DNA of 64,000 nucleotides from assembly GCA_050313295.1 (NCBI GenBank), contig JBNPLD010000009.1. One strand, written 5' to 3'. The position numbers were made by a program, and so were the translations under genes. The stretch is from S5-A14a sp022766365 (GTDB lineage: Bacteria > Bacillota > Clostridia > Peptostreptococcales > Anaerovoracaceae). The notes beneath the pieces are model-generated. The model ran no database searches and was not told the origin of the DNA. It worked only from the letters and a program-made list of their open reading frames with translations. Below, piece by piece: positions 47,479 to 56,245 of this stretch (position 1 is its first letter; every line of letters starts with the position of its first letter).

Positions 47479-47760
47479 ATGAGATTGATTTTAAGAATCT
47501 TACTTTTTCCTATCACTTTACTCCTAACAATTTTCACTTTTCTTCTTACCTTTTTACTAGGGGTAGGAACGTGGCTATTAAATATAATTTCGGGATTGAT
47601 AGTCATTGGAGCGATAGCTTCTTTTATTACAGGTGAGATATCTTTAGGTGTAATAGCATTAATTTTAGCTTTTCTGGTTAGTCCGTATGGGCTACCATTG
47701 ATAGCAGAAAAATTAGTGTTTGGACTAGGAAAGATAACGGGAGCATTAAAAAGTATCTAA
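47479..47760 (+). CDS. Small ICE membrane protein (CD1845-like)
   Basis: The 93-residue protein is nearly all hydrophobic, with two or three membrane helices (LFPITLLLTIFTFLLTFLL, LIVIGAIASFITG, LGVIALILAFLV). Proteins of this size and pattern precede the replication initiator in Tn1549/CTn elements; their role is unknown. GAAGGAGGGG precedes ATG 47479. A relative of similar length is encoded in the nested IME at 54578. Confidence 0.7.
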   Translation: MRLILRILLFPITLLLTIFTFLLTFLLGVGTWLLNIISGLIVIGAIASFITGEISLGVIALILAFLVSPYGLPLIAEKLVFGLGKITGALKSI

Positions 47761-47784
47761 CAGCAAAAATTAAATATTAAGACT

Positions 47785-47819
47785 AAGACGATGGAATTAA
47801 AAACTCTGTCGTCTTTTTT
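47785..47819 (+). terminator. Intrinsic terminator immediately upstream of repA (module T1)
   Basis: AAGACGA (47785-47791) pairs with TCGTCTT (47809-47815), followed by T6. The SD of repA starts 11 bp later. Two similar modules lie at 63354 and 63469. Confidence 0.75.
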
Positions 47820-47844
47820 ATTTTCAAAGAAAGGAGGTGCAGGA

Positions 47845-48633
47845 TTGGAGTTTGACTATTTTTATAAAAGAGATTTAGAAAGGTTTCAGTTTTTCATGTT
47901 ACCTAAGATTTTGGTAACAGGTGAGCAATTCAAGACTATCTCATCAGATGCCAAGATTCTATATGCCTGCCTATTTGATCGTATAAGCTTATCAGCTAAG
48001 AATGATTGGTTGGATAAAGAAGGACGCATTTATATTATTTTTACTATTGAAGAGATAATGAAAACAATAAATAGATCTAGACCGACAGCTGTAAAAGCCT
48101 TGGATGAGCTGGATAAAAACACTAGAGGAATCGGCCTAATTGAAAGAAAAAGATTAGGTTTTGGGAAACCTAACATTATCTATGTAAAAGACTTTACTAG
48201 CTATGAAGGTGAGAAGTTAGAAAATCAAACTTCTAGAAGTAAAGATATTGAACTTCAAGAAGTTAAGAAATTTAACTATAGAAGTAAAGAAACTGAACTT
48301 CAAGAAGTTAAGAAAGTTGACCCTACTAATACTAATTATATTAAGACTGATTATATCAAGACTGATTTTAATCAGGAGCAAAAAGCTTTTGGAGCTTTTC
48401 AAAATGTCTTTTTATCGAATAAGGAATTATCTAATCTAAAGACCATTCTTTCAAATCAACTTGACAATTATATTCAAAGGTTATCAAGCTATTTGAAAAG
48501 TACAGGCAGAACCTATGAGGATCATGAAGCGACAATTCTTTCCTGGTTTTACAAAGACCAAGGGCAACAAACAAGAAGTGAGAAAAGCAATATACCAAGT
48601 TTAGAGGAATATGAGAGAGGAGAACATTTATGA
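47845..48633 (+). CDS. RepA-type replication initiator of the ICE
   Basis: The N-terminal half is the replication-initiator A winged-helix domain: FYKRDLERFQFFMLPKIL, SDAKILYACLFDRISLS, and RIYIIFTIEEIMKTINRSRPTAVKAL. A low-complexity hinge with a tandem 15-residue repeat follows (~131-160). The C-terminal part resembles DnaD/PriA-interaction tails. TTG 47845 is chosen because AAAGGAGGTG lies 7 nt before it; upstream in-frame codons lie in terminator T1. Such proteins start autonomous replication of the circular ICE. The DnaC-like gene overlaps its end. Confidence 0.8.
   Translation: MEFDYFYKRDLERFQFFMLPKILVTGEQFKTISSDAKILYACLFDRISLSAKNDWLDKEGRIYIIFTIEEIMKTINRSRPTAVKALDELDKNTRGIGLIERKRLGFGKPNIIYVKDFTSYEGEKLENQTSRSKDIELQEVKKFNYRSKETELQEVKKVDPTNTNYIKTDYIKTDFNQEQKAFGAFQNVFLSNKELSNLKTILSNQLDNYIQRLSSYLKSTGRTYEDHEATILSWFYKDQGQQTRSEKSNIPSLEEYERGEHL
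48235..48321 (+). repeat. Tandem 45-bp repeat inside repA
   Basis: Two near-identical 45-bp units (48235-48279, 48280-48321) encode RSKDIELQEVKK and RSKETELQEVKK in the hinge between the two domains. A second short repeat (YIKTD twice) follows. Confidence 0.8.
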
Positions 48634-49469
48634 TAGAAAAAGTTTTAATAGAGGGGATTGAATTCCCCTTAAATCCAGAAACAGATGCTTTTATAGACGG
48701 TCATGTTTACTGTAAAGAGTGTGGTGAACAGTTAGACCTTGAGCCGATTAATTTACTAGGAAACATTCATATATTCAGTAAGAAGTGCTTATGCGATAGA
48801 AAAAAAGAAGAAGAGCTTGAGAAAAGAAAGAAGTTACAGCATATAGCTTCTTTGAAAAAATCATGCTTCAAATCCCCTGTTGCAGGGAATTATCGCTTCT
48901 CATCTTACGAGGGAGAAAAAGAGCAGAGTTATACTGTCGCACTAAATTTCGCCAAAAACTTTGAAGAAATGCAAAAGGATAATATAGGTTTACTTTTCTA
49001 TGGAAGTGTGGGAAGTGGAAAGTCTTTTCTAGCCTCCTGTATAGCAAACTACTTGATTGAAGAGAAACTGCTATCTGTAAAAATGAGGAACTTTGCTGAA
49101 ATCATCAATGACCTTCAATCGGGAGGATTTAGCTTAGATAAGAATAAATATATTGACTCGATTACCAATGTTCCGTTACTCATTTTAGATGATTTAGGTA
49201 TTGAAAGAGATACTAGTTATGCTAAAGAGCAAGTTTACAATGTAATTAATGCTAGGTATCAAAAGCAAAAACCTACAATCATTACAACGAATCTTTCCTT
49301 TGAGACTATCGAAAATACTAAAGAGATGGAATATCAACGAATTTATTCAAGGATTATTGAAATGTGCATACCTGTAGTAGTTGTTGGTCAAGATTATAGG
49401 AAGAAAATCAAAAGTCACAAGATAAAGCGACACGCAAATAGCTTGCTCTTTGGGGGTGAAGAAAGATGA
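48630..49469 (+). CDS. DnaC/IstB-like ATPase of the ICE
   Basis: A helicase-loader-like AAA+ protein of 279 residues. Four N-terminal Cys (CKECG, CLC) suggest a zinc site. Walker A is LFYGSVGSGKSFLASCIA, Walker B is LLILDDLGIE, sensor ITTNLS. It overlaps repA by 4 bp (ATGA) and is itself overlapped by pcfB, so the three are coupled. It probably loads helicase at the ICE origin. Confidence 0.88.
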   Translation: MIEKVLIEGIEFPLNPETDAFIDGHVYCKECGEQLDLEPINLLGNIHIFSKKCLCDRKKEEELEKRKKLQHIASLKKSCFKSPVAGNYRFSSYEGEKEQSYTVALNFAKNFEEMQKDNIGLLFYGSVGSGKSFLASCIANYLIEEKLLSVKMRNFAEIINDLQSGGFSLDKNKYIDSITNVPLLILDDLGIERDTSYAKEQVYNVINARYQKQKPTIITTNLSFETIENTKEMEYQRIYSRIIEMCIPVVVVGQDYRKKIKSHKIKRHANSLLFGGEER

Positions 49470-49951
49470 TTAATGAAGATATATCTAATAGAACTGTAAG
49501 TATTCAATTTAGAGCCAGCAAGAAAATTGCAGACGAGCTTTTAAGGGCAATAAAGACACTTATGGCTAAATCAAAGAAGGCTGGAGGCCTTGAGGAATAC
49601 ATTAAGCAAGAAGGCAATGAGATAAAGCTAAAAGACATGGTGAAAAAAGGCCAGCTGGAAGAAATAGAAGTGAAAGACCCCGAATTAAAAGAACTTAGAA
49701 AAGAGTTGAATAAGCATGGAGTTAAATTTTCAGTCTTAAGAGATAAAGAAACAGGCAATTATAATGTCTTTTTTCAAGCGAAAGACACCAAGATAATGGA
49801 CGTGGCCTTCAGTAGAGCCTTGCAAAAGGCTGAACAGAAATACGATAAGAAGCAATCAGTAAAGAAGCAAATTAGCCAGCTTAAAGAAAAAATTAAAGAG
49901 ACTATAACTAACGATAAGGTTAAGAATAAACACAAGGAGCAAAGTCTATGA
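49466..49951 (+). CDS. pcfB: PcfB-family conjugation protein (DUF3801)
   Basis: The 161-residue protein matches PcfB: TVSIQFRASKKIADELLRAI at the N-terminus, GVKFSVLRDKETGNYNVFFQAKD in the middle, and a Lys-rich helical tail. PcfB works with the coupling protein in relaxosome docking. Its place just upstream of VirD4 fits, with only the antirepressor gene between. Confidence 0.8.
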   Translation: MINEDISNRTVSIQFRASKKIADELLRAIKTLMAKSKKAGGLEEYIKQEGNEIKLKDMVKKGQLEEIEVKDPELKELRKELNKHGVKFSVLRDKETGNYNVFFQAKDTKIMDVAFSRALQKAEQKYDKKQSVKKQISQLKEKIKETITNDKVKNKHKEQSL

Positions 49952-50676
49952 ATAATATTTTACAATTTAATAATAAGGAATTCGGAGAACTCACTGTTAT
50001 TGAAAAAGACGGTGAGTTTTTCTTTTTAGGAAAAGAAGTCGCTGAGAAATTAGGATACTCAAATACAAGAGATGCCTTAGCTAGACATGTTGACATAGTG
50101 GATAGAGCTGATGTCGGGATTCACGACGGCAGACAGATGAGAAGTATGACAGCTATTAATGAGTCAGGTCTTTATTCCCTGATACTCTCATCTAAGCTAC
50201 CATCGGCAAAGAGATTTAAGCATTGGGTGACTAAAGAAGTCCTTCCTAGTATTCGAAAGAATGGAGGCTATTTTGCGGGTCAAGAAAAGCTAACTAACGA
50301 AGAAATACTAGCGAAAGCTATGCTAGTTGCAAATAATGTGATTGAAGAAAAGAATCAAAAAATAAAAGAGTTAGAACCAAAAGCGAATTATTATGACCAA
50401 CTGGTAGATAAGAATCTGCTCACTAATTTTAGAAATACAGCTAAGCAGTTGAATATTCCACAAAAAGCCTTCATCGATTTTTTGTTAGCCAACGATTTTG
50501 TGTATCGAGATAAGCACCAAAGACTTCTTCCCTATTCCCGTAAAAATAAAGGCTATTTTGAAGTTAAGGAATGGATTAGTGAAGATGGAAGACTAGTTGG
50601 TATTCAAACGCTGATTACACCAAAAGGAAGGAATTATTTTCTAGTCTTATTGGGAGGTGGTTTCCATTGTGATTAA
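49948..50676 (+). CDS. BRO/KilAC-type antirepressor
   Basis: The N-terminal BRO-N domain (FLGKEVAEKLGYSNTRDALARH, SLILSSKLPSAKRFKHWV) and a C-terminal phage antirepressor domain (NIPQKAFIDFLLANDFVYR) are present. Phage antirepressors of this design relieve repression of an element during SOS or induction. In Tn1549-like ICEs such genes are sometimes inserted between pcfB and virD4. It overlaps both neighbours by 4 and 8 bp. Confidence 0.85.
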   Translation: MNNILQFNNKEFGELTVIEKDGEFFFLGKEVAEKLGYSNTRDALARHVDIVDRADVGIHDGRQMRSMTAINESGLYSLILSSKLPSAKRFKHWVTKEVLPSIRKNGGYFAGQEKLTNEEILAKAMLVANNVIEEKNQKIKELEPKANYYDQLVDKNLLTNFRNTAKQLNIPQKAFIDFLLANDFVYRDKHQRLLPYSRKNKGYFEVKEWISEDGRLVGIQTLITPKGRNYFLVLLGGGFHCD

Positions 50677-51655
50677 TAAGATTTTAAAGGATGTAAAAGA
50701 TGCTCTGAAGATAGACAGTCCAAAGGAATTTATGATTGGATGGCTACCCTACATTCTTATTTTCTATTTTGGAAATATTTTTTCCAAGCACGTTAATGCC
50801 TATGTCGGTGGAGATATTATAGATAGGGTTTTTACAGCTATCTTGCAAATAGAGACAATGAGTTTTCTACCAAGTTTAAAAGCAAATGATTTAGTGATAG
50901 GTTTAGTAGTTGCTGGACTCGTAAAAGCTATTGTTTACACTAAAGGCAAGAAAGCTAAAAAGTTTCGAGAAGGCGAAGAGTATGGTTCAGCCAGATGGGG
51001 AACTAAAAAAGATATTAAGCCATATATTGATGACAAGTTCCAAAACAATGTTATTCTTACTCAAACTGAATATTTAACTATGAATTCCAGACCAAAGAAT
51101 CCTAAGTATGCGAGAAATAAGAATGTATTGGTAGTAGGTGGTTCAGGTTCAGGTAAAACAAGATTCTATGTCAAGCCAAATCTCATGCAGATGCATTCTT
51201 CTTATGTGGTAACTGACCCAAAGGGGACGATTATTATCGAGTGTGGAAAGATGCTTGAGAAAAATGGCTATGATATTAAAGTCCTAAATACAATCAACTT
51301 CAAAAAATCAATGAAATATAATCCATTTGCCTATCTGAAAAGCGAAAAAGATATCTTAAAGCTTGTTCAAACAATAATCGCCAATACTAAAGGAGAAGGT
51401 GAAAAGGCAGGAGAAGATTTCTGGGTAAAGGCAGAAAAACTCTATTACACAGCCCTTATTGGCTATATTTTCTATGAAGCACCTAAAGAAGAAAAGAATT
51501 TTGCGACACTGCTTGATATGATTGATGCTTCAGAAGTTAGAGAAGATGATGAAAACTACAAGAATCCTATCGACCATCTATTCGATGCCTTAGAAAGAAA
51601 AGATCCAACTCACTTTGCTGTAAAACAGTATAGAAAGTATAAATTAGCAGCTGGT
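50669..51655 (+). pseudogene. virD4: VirD4/TcpA coupling protein, N-terminal part (split by IME)
   Basis: VirD4-type coupling proteins feed the relaxase-DNA complex into the mating channel. This piece has the N-terminal membrane part (WLPYILIFYFGNIF), GEEYGSARWGT, Walker A VVGGSGSGKTRFYVKPN and DPKGTIIIE (Walker B-like). At residue ~329 the conserved KLAAGKTAKSILISCGAR is broken after KLAAG by the IME; beyond this the frame continues for 88 unrelated codons to 51919. GTG 50669 is chosen since the GTG at 50657 lies inside the SD. The rest of the gene is at 60813-61607, in the same frame after excision. Confidence 0.85.
51653..51655. other. Left attachment core (attL) of the IME
   Basis: The GGT codon ending the VirD4 fragment is shared with the right junction and matches the short cores used by large serine recombinases. 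Confidence 0.65.
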
Positions 51656-52108
51656 GTTATAAGCTTGAAGAGACTTCTTAATCATCATTTTTTAAGAAAT
51701 TGGAGCTCCAAAATGATTAAAAAGTCTCTTGAGGCTTATTTTTTGCCCAAAATACAAAATTGTACTTTTTTAAAAACATTCTCAAAGGATGGCAACATTT
51801 TGCCTCGCCAGTCTGGATATAGTGTAAGGAGTTTTTCAAACCGACACAAAAATCCAGAGAAATTTAAAAAAGTTACGTTACTACCTTGTAAAACAGCGTC
51901 CGAAAGATGGGTTAAGTGAGAGGAACTTTTTTGAAGATCCTTACACGAACCTTGACAACGGAGCAGCCTGTCCATAGTGATACCAGATTTGAATGTGCAT
52001 CCAGCATGTCTTTTCTGGCAAATACGTCCCGGAAACATCGGAACCCGGTACAGGAACGGATATGGAATGAAAACAGGCAATGAAAAATGAAAGGAAGGAG
52101 GAAAACGG
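51656..52108. other. IME left-end non-coding region
   Basis: No gene was found in this 453-bp stretch. It holds a large imperfect palindrome (51661-51737), an AT-rich part to about 51950, then GC-rich IME-like sequence with a TTGACA at 51952 that could be a -35 for the recombinase gene (17 bp later is only TAGTGA). A GGAAGGAGG before 52109 is the recombinase ribosome binding site. Confidence 0.5.
51661..51737. repeat. Large imperfect palindrome just inside attL
   Basis: Outer arms AAGCTTGAAGAGACTT (51661-51676) and AAGTCTCTTGAGGCTT (51722-51737) pair with two mismatches. An inner TTAATCAT-type arm and a central TTGGAGCTCCAA extend the symmetry. It may be a recombinase binding site or a terminator that shields the IME from virD4 transcription. 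Confidence 0.65.
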
Positions 52109-53983
52109 ATGCAGGAAAAACTTACCGCATTGTATGAGCGTCTCAGCCATGATGATGACCTTATGGGCGAGAGCAACAGTATATCGAACCAGAAGCAGAT
52201 GCTTTCAGAATATGCAGAATCCCATGGACTTACCCCATATATCCATTTTACGGATGATGGAATATCCGGCACAAGGTTTGACCGCCCGGGATTTGTCAGC
52301 ATGATGGATGCCATCAAAGCCGGGCAGATCGGGACGGTGATCATAAAGGATATGAGCCGGTTGGGACGTGATTATCTGATGGTCGGTCAGATTCAGGAAA
52401 TGCTGCGCCAGAAGCAGGTTAGGCTGATCGCTATCAATGATGGTCATGACAGTCTGAATGGGGATGATGATTTTCTTCCTTTCCGAAACATTATGAATGA
52501 GTGGTATGCGAAAGACACGAGCAAAAAGATCCGGTCTACCTTTAAGGCAAAAGGCAATTCCGGGAAGCACGTTGCAAGCACCACACCATACGGATATCTG
52601 AAAGACCCGGAAAATAAGGAACACTGGATCGTGGATGAAGAGGCTGCACAGGTTGTCCGCAGGATTTTTCAGATGACAATGGACGGATATGGTCCTTACC
52701 AGATCGCAAAGAAGCTGAAAGAAGATCAGGTGGAGATCCCGGCAGTACACATGGCAAGGCATGGGGCAGGATTATGGCAGGGAAGAGTGGACGAGATCAA
52801 AGACCCCTATGCGTGGGGTTCGTCGACGGTGGCAGGGATCCTGAAAAAGCGGGAATATCTTGGTCACACTGTTAATTTCAAGACCAGAAAGCATTTTAAG
52901 GACAAAAAGAGCCATTATGTGTCAGAAGATAACTGGACAGTATTTGAGGACACGCAGGAAGCGATCATTGATCAGGAAACCTTTGATAATGTCCAGAGAA
53001 TCCGGAAGAATGTCCGCAGATACCCGGACGGATGGGGAGAAGCACATCCACTGACAGGGCTGATGTATTGTGCCGATTGCGGGGCAAAAATGTATGTGCA
53101 CCGGGTAAATAATGGGAAAAGAATCCCACAATATACCTGTTCTGCATATAGCAAGGTTCCGGTTGGAACACTCTGCCCGACACAGCACAGGATTAATGCG
53201 GATATTGTGATGGAGCTGATAAAAGACCTGCTGAAAGCTATCGCAGAATATTCCCATCTGAACCGGGAAGAGTTCATTGAGACAGTGAAGACAACACAGA
53301 ATTCCCAGCAGTCCAGTGAAATCGTGAGACTGAAAAACAGGATAGCAGAAGCGAAAAAGCGTCTGCAGGAACTGGAAAAACTGATCTGCCGAATATATGA
53401 GGATAATATCCTCGGTAAGCTGCCGGACGAACGTTACGCAGTCCTTGATGGGCAGTATTCCAAAGAACAGAAAGAACTGACAGCGGAAATTTCAGAATTG
53501 GAAGCAGAGGTAGCCGGATATGAAAATGGCAGACGGTCTGCGGAAAGATTTATTGCACTGGTGGACAAATATCAGAATTTTGATGAACTGACCACATATA
53601 TGCTGAATGAGTTCGTGGAAAAGATTCTGGTGCATGAGAGGGACAGGAAAGGAAGCCAGCAGACCACACAGGAGATTGAGATTTATTTTAATTTTGTGGG
53701 AAGGTATCTTCCACCGCATTTTGGAGAAGTCCAGCTGACGACGGAAGAGGAAGAAGAATTACGAAAGCGAGAAGCCAGGAAGGACAGGCTGCACCAGAAT
53801 TATCTGAGGCGGAAGGCAAATGGAAAACAGAAAGAATACGAAGACAAAGTAAAAGAAAAAAGAAAAGCCGAGATCGAGGCGAAGAAGGAAGCAATCCGGC
53901 AGGAAGATATTGCGAAAGGTGTGTTTGTTCCAGTGTCGATGCTTCCGGCTGCAGAACCAAAGAAAGGGGTGGCAAATGCATGA
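52109..53983 (+). CDS. Large serine recombinase (TnpX-like integrase)
   Basis: The 624-residue recombinase excises and inserts the IME. The N-terminal resolvase catalytic domain begins ALYERLSHDDDLMGESNSIS, with the nucleophilic Ser in RLS, and includes FTDDGISGTRFDRPG and VIIKDMSRLGRDYL. A recombinase DNA-binding domain follows (~165-290). Then come the zinc beta-ribbon (GLMYCADCGAKM ... YTCSAYSK ... CPTQH), a coiled coil (~395-470) and a Lys/Glu-rich tail. GGAAGGAGGAAAA precedes ATG 52109. Related proteins (TnpX of Tn4451) insert at short cores. Confidence 0.93.
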   Translation: MQEKLTALYERLSHDDDLMGESNSISNQKQMLSEYAESHGLTPYIHFTDDGISGTRFDRPGFVSMMDAIKAGQIGTVIIKDMSRLGRDYLMVGQIQEMLRQKQVRLIAINDGHDSLNGDDDFLPFRNIMNEWYAKDTSKKIRSTFKAKGNSGKHVASTTPYGYLKDPENKEHWIVDEEAAQVVRRIFQMTMDGYGPYQIAKKLKEDQVEIPAVHMARHGAGLWQGRVDEIKDPYAWGSSTVAGILKKREYLGHTVNFKTRKHFKDKKSHYVSEDNWTVFEDTQEAIIDQETFDNVQRIRKNVRRYPDGWGEAHPLTGLMYCADCGAKMYVHRVNNGKRIPQYTCSAYSKVPVGTLCPTQHRINADIVMELIKDLLKAIAEYSHLNREEFIETVKTTQNSQQSSEIVRLKNRIAEAKKRLQELEKLICRIYEDNILGKLPDERYAVLDGQYSKEQKELTAEISELEAEVAGYENGRRSAERFIALVDKYQNFDELTTYMLNEFVEKILVHERDRKGSQQTTQEIEIYFNFVGRYLPPHFGEVQLTTEEEEELRKREARKDRLHQNYLRRKANGKQKEYEDKVKEKRKAEIEAKKEAIRQEDIAKGVFVPVSMLPAAEPKKGVANA

Positions 53984-54363
53984 AAGAATTGAAACCGATG
54001 ATACATGATGAAAAGAACGGACTGGATTATATCCTTGTGGGAGATTATTATATCCCGCTGATCCGTGTGGCGGAAGAACCCCGGGATATTGGTTTTTATG
54101 GAAGCCTCCGAAGGAATTTTCTGAAAGACTACCGGCAAGCTTTGTATTCCCAGCTGATGCTGACTGGGAAGCTCTGGTCGTATCTTGCTGATTTGAATGA
54201 AATCTGTGTGGAACGCAGGGATAACATGATGGATCAGATGATGGAAGCAGAGGGTGTCACAGAGGAATTAAAGGGAAAAGACCAGATGGAATGGCTCCGC
54301 AGGGTAAATAACATCCGCAACAGAGTGGATGAAGTTATTTTGAATGAACTGGTTTATGTGTAG
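53980..54363 (+). CDS. tnpV: TnpV-family protein
   Basis: The 127-residue protein shows the TnpV pattern: IGFYGSLRRNFLKDYRQALY, LMLTGKLWSYLADLNE and AEGVTEELKGKDQMEWLRR followed by NNIRNRVDEVILNELVYV. TnpV accompanies Tn4451-type recombinases; its role is not known to me. It overlaps the recombinase gene by 4 bp (ATGA). Confidence 0.85.
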   Translation: MKELKPMIHDEKNGLDYILVGDYYIPLIRVAEEPRDIGFYGSLRRNFLKDYRQALYSQLMLTGKLWSYLADLNEICVERRDNMMDQMMEAEGVTEELKGKDQMEWLRRVNNIRNRVDEVILNELVYV

Positions 54364-54373
54364 GGGGATGCTT

Positions 54374-54562
54374 ATGAGATACCGGATTGAATATGCAGAT
54401 GGTCGGTGCTGTAATTTCGCCAACAGCCGGAAAGACCTTCTGGAATGGCTGAAACTCTTAAAGGACGAAGAGATCATAGATATTCGGAAAATCTACAAAA
54501 ACGGTGTGACAGATTCCGTACTTGAGAAGTATCGAAACTATGTGAACAGAAATGCCGGATAG
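54374..54562 (+). CDS. Small hypothetical IME protein
   Basis: A 62-residue soluble, charged protein beginning RYRIEYADGRCCNF and ending RNYVNRNAG. I do not recognise a family. ATG 54374 is chosen, 6 nt after a GGGGG run; an ATG two codons earlier (54368) is possible. It is in the tnpV-to-hypothetical gene string of the IME. Confidence 0.55.
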   Translation: MRYRIEYADGRCCNFANSRKDLLEWLKLLKDEEIIDIRKIYKNGVTDSVLEKYRNYVNRNAG

Positions 54563-54577
54563 GAAGGAGAAGACAGG

Positions 54578-54871
54578 ATGAAAGCCATACATTTTATTTT
54601 TAAAATCATGTTCCTGCCTGTGATGGTTGCTCTGGGAGTCATAAGACTGTTTGCGGAGTTCCTTGCAGGAATATCAGCAGTCATCTTCCGGGTAATTGCA
54701 GGAATCTTTCTTCTGACCGCCCTGCTAAGCTATGGCTTGGGGCTGGAAAGTTCCGGGGAATGCCTGAAAATGGTATTGGCTGGCTTCCTGTTTTATCTCC
54801 TGCCATGTACGGTTGAAATCGTGATTGCGGGAATCGTCTTTTTAGAAGAATGGATTCGCTCTATAACATAG
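54578..54871 (+). CDS. Small IME membrane protein, CD1845-like
   Basis: This 97-residue protein has three hydrophobic segments (FIFKIMFLPVMVALGVI, VIFRVIAGIFLLTALLSY, LAGFLFYLLPCTVEIVIAGIVF) and resembles the ICE protein at 47479 in size, start and helix order. GGAAGGAGAAG precedes the ATG. Both elements therefore keep one of these unknown membrane proteins. Confidence 0.65.
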   Translation: MKAIHFIFKIMFLPVMVALGVIRLFAEFLAGISAVIFRVIAGIFLLTALLSYGLGLESSGECLKMVLAGFLFYLLPCTVEIVIAGIVFLEEWIRSIT

Positions 54872-54896
54872 GAAGAGGGAAGAAAGGGACACGATT

Positions 54897-55178
54897 ATGA
54901 AAAGAGAATTAGTGGAAAGCTACTTCGACTGGAATGAGATCAGGCTGGAGGCATATTTACGGATTGACCCGGAGCTGATCGAGTTGGAAAGAGAATGTGA
55001 GGCAACAATGGATGAATTGAAGCCATACATTGAAAAATATGGTCATGAGTTTTGGACGATCATTGATCGGATCGTATCGGCAAGACACGCAGTAGAAGCC
55101 TATATTAGCCGGGAAATGTATATCCGAGGATTTTTGGATTATGAACGTCTGGTGTGTGAGATAGAAAGGGATGTATAA
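54897..55178 (+). CDS. Hypothetical IME protein, 93 residues
   Basis: A highly charged, probably helical protein (DWNEIRLEAYLRIDPELIEL, TIIDRIVSARHAVEAYI). I do not recognise it. The ATG has GAAAGGGAC upstream. It lies 25 bp after the membrane protein and 2 bp before the next gene, so they are likely coexpressed. Confidence 0.5.
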   Translation: MKRELVESYFDWNEIRLEAYLRIDPELIELERECEATMDELKPYIEKYGHEFWTIIDRIVSARHAVEAYISREMYIRGFLDYERLVCEIERDV

Positions 55179-55180
55179 AG

Positions 55181-55474
55181 ATGAAAGAGGAAGCATTAAA
55201 GGAATTTGTGGACAATGTCATTCAGGAACGGATGCAGAGCGCATTCAGCCAGATGAAAGCCGGGAAAAAACCAGATGACGAGGATGATGTGGAACAAAAG
55301 TATGAGGAAGCGGTGGCATTGCTGCCAGAGGATAAGCAACAGGCAGTCAGGGCATACTGTGATGCTATTTTTGACAGCGGTGCGGATGCTGAGCAGTTCT
55401 TTTATCGGTTGGGACTGAAGGATGGAATTCGGTTGTATAAGACAGTAAAAAGTATCATCAAGGGAATATCTTAA
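55181..55474 (+). CDS. Hypothetical IME protein, 97 residues
   Basis: An acidic, helical protein with KKPDDEDDVEQKYEEAVALL near its middle and RLGLKDGIRLYKTVKSIIKG at its end. Such small proteins are frequent in Lachnospiraceae-type IMEs, but I cannot assign a function. Confidence 0.55.
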   Translation: MKEEALKEFVDNVIQERMQSAFSQMKAGKKPDDEDDVEQKYEEAVALLPEDKQQAVRAYCDAIFDSGADAEQFFYRLGLKDGIRLYKTVKSIIKGIS

Positions 55475-55551
55475 ATGGATTGGAAAATGTTATTTAAAAT
55501 TCACATGTGCTACCATAACTCGGAAAACATATGGAATAAGGAATTTTTTTG

Positions 55552-55560
55552 TGATATACT
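55552..55560 (+). promoter_or_regulatory. Extended -10 promoter of lnu(C)
   Basis: TGATATACT (TGn followed by TATACT) lies about 89 bp upstream of the lnu(C) ATG, leaving a ~80-nt leader. No clear -35. Confidence 0.4.
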
Positions 55561-55648
55561 GTTCTAAAAATCGTTGTCTGGCGATTTGGTGAATCCCAAT
55601 AGATTATTTTATAGGGAACAGAAACTTTGAATTTGCGGAGATGATAAG

Positions 55649-56143
55649 ATGGTCAATATAACAGATGTAAAACAGATTCTTCAATTTGCAATAGATGCGG
55701 AGATTAAAGTCTTTCTTGATGGCGGCTGGGGTGTAGATGCTCTTCTTGGATATCAGTCAAGAGCCCATAACGATATTGATATTTTTGTAGAAAAGAAAGA
55801 TTATCAGAACTTTATAGAGATGATGAAAGCTAATGACTTTTATGAGATTAAGATGGAATATACAACATTGAACCATACTGTATGGGAAGATGCGAAAAAC
55901 AGAATTGTTGATTTGCATTGTTTTGAATATACGGGCGAAGGTGAAATTCTTTATGAGGGGGATTGTTTTCCGATAGAAACTTTTTCGGGCAAAGGAAAAA
56001 TTGAGGAGATAGAGGTTTCCTGTATTGAACCATATAGTCAAGTAATGTTCCATCTGGGATACGAATTTGATGAGAATGATGTGCATGATGTGAAGTTATT
56101 GTGTGAGACATTTCATATCGAAATTCCAAATGAGTATAGATAA
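55649..56143 (+). CDS. lnu(C): Lincosamide nucleotidyltransferase Lnu(C)
   Basis: The enzyme adenylylates lincomycin and clindamycin. The 164-residue length and sequence agree closely with Lnu(C) as I recall it: MVNITDVKQILQFAIDAEIK at the start, the nucleotidyltransferase core VFLDGGWGVDALLGYQSRAH and NDIDIFVEKKDYQNF with its metal-binding Asp pair, and SCIEPYSQVMFHLGYEFDEN later. It is much more AT-rich than the IME genes around it, has its own promoter and terminator, and looks like a cargo insertion. A GGAG 8 nt upstream serves the ATG. Confidence 0.9.
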   Translation: MVNITDVKQILQFAIDAEIKVFLDGGWGVDALLGYQSRAHNDIDIFVEKKDYQNFIEMMKANDFYEIKMEYTTLNHTVWEDAKNRIVDLHCFEYTGEGEILYEGDCFPIETFSGKGKIEEIEVSCIEPYSQVMFHLGYEFDENDVHDVKLLCETFHIEIPNEYR

Positions 56144-56211
56144 CTACAAATTCCAATTTTACAAAGCGACAGAAACTTTCAGTTTTGTGAAAAGAGAATA
56201 GTGAGTAACCC

Positions 56212-56245
56212 AAAGGGCATCAACCGTAAAAAGTTGGTGCCTTTT
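56212..56245 (+). terminator. Intrinsic terminator downstream of lnu(C)
   Basis: AAAGGGCATCAAC (56212-56224) pairs with GTTGGTGCCTTTT (56233-56245) with a bulge and a G-U pair, followed by T-rich sequence. It closes the lnu(C) cargo. Confidence 0.6.

Noticed and set aside
51656..51919. VirD4 frame extension after KLAAG as a real C-terminus
   Set aside because: The 88 residues show no similarity to VirD4, run through a palindrome, and the true continuation is found at 60813.
51736..52762. Reverse-strand frames over the IME left end and recombinase
   Set aside because: No ribosome binding site or family character; they oppose the clear recombinase gene.
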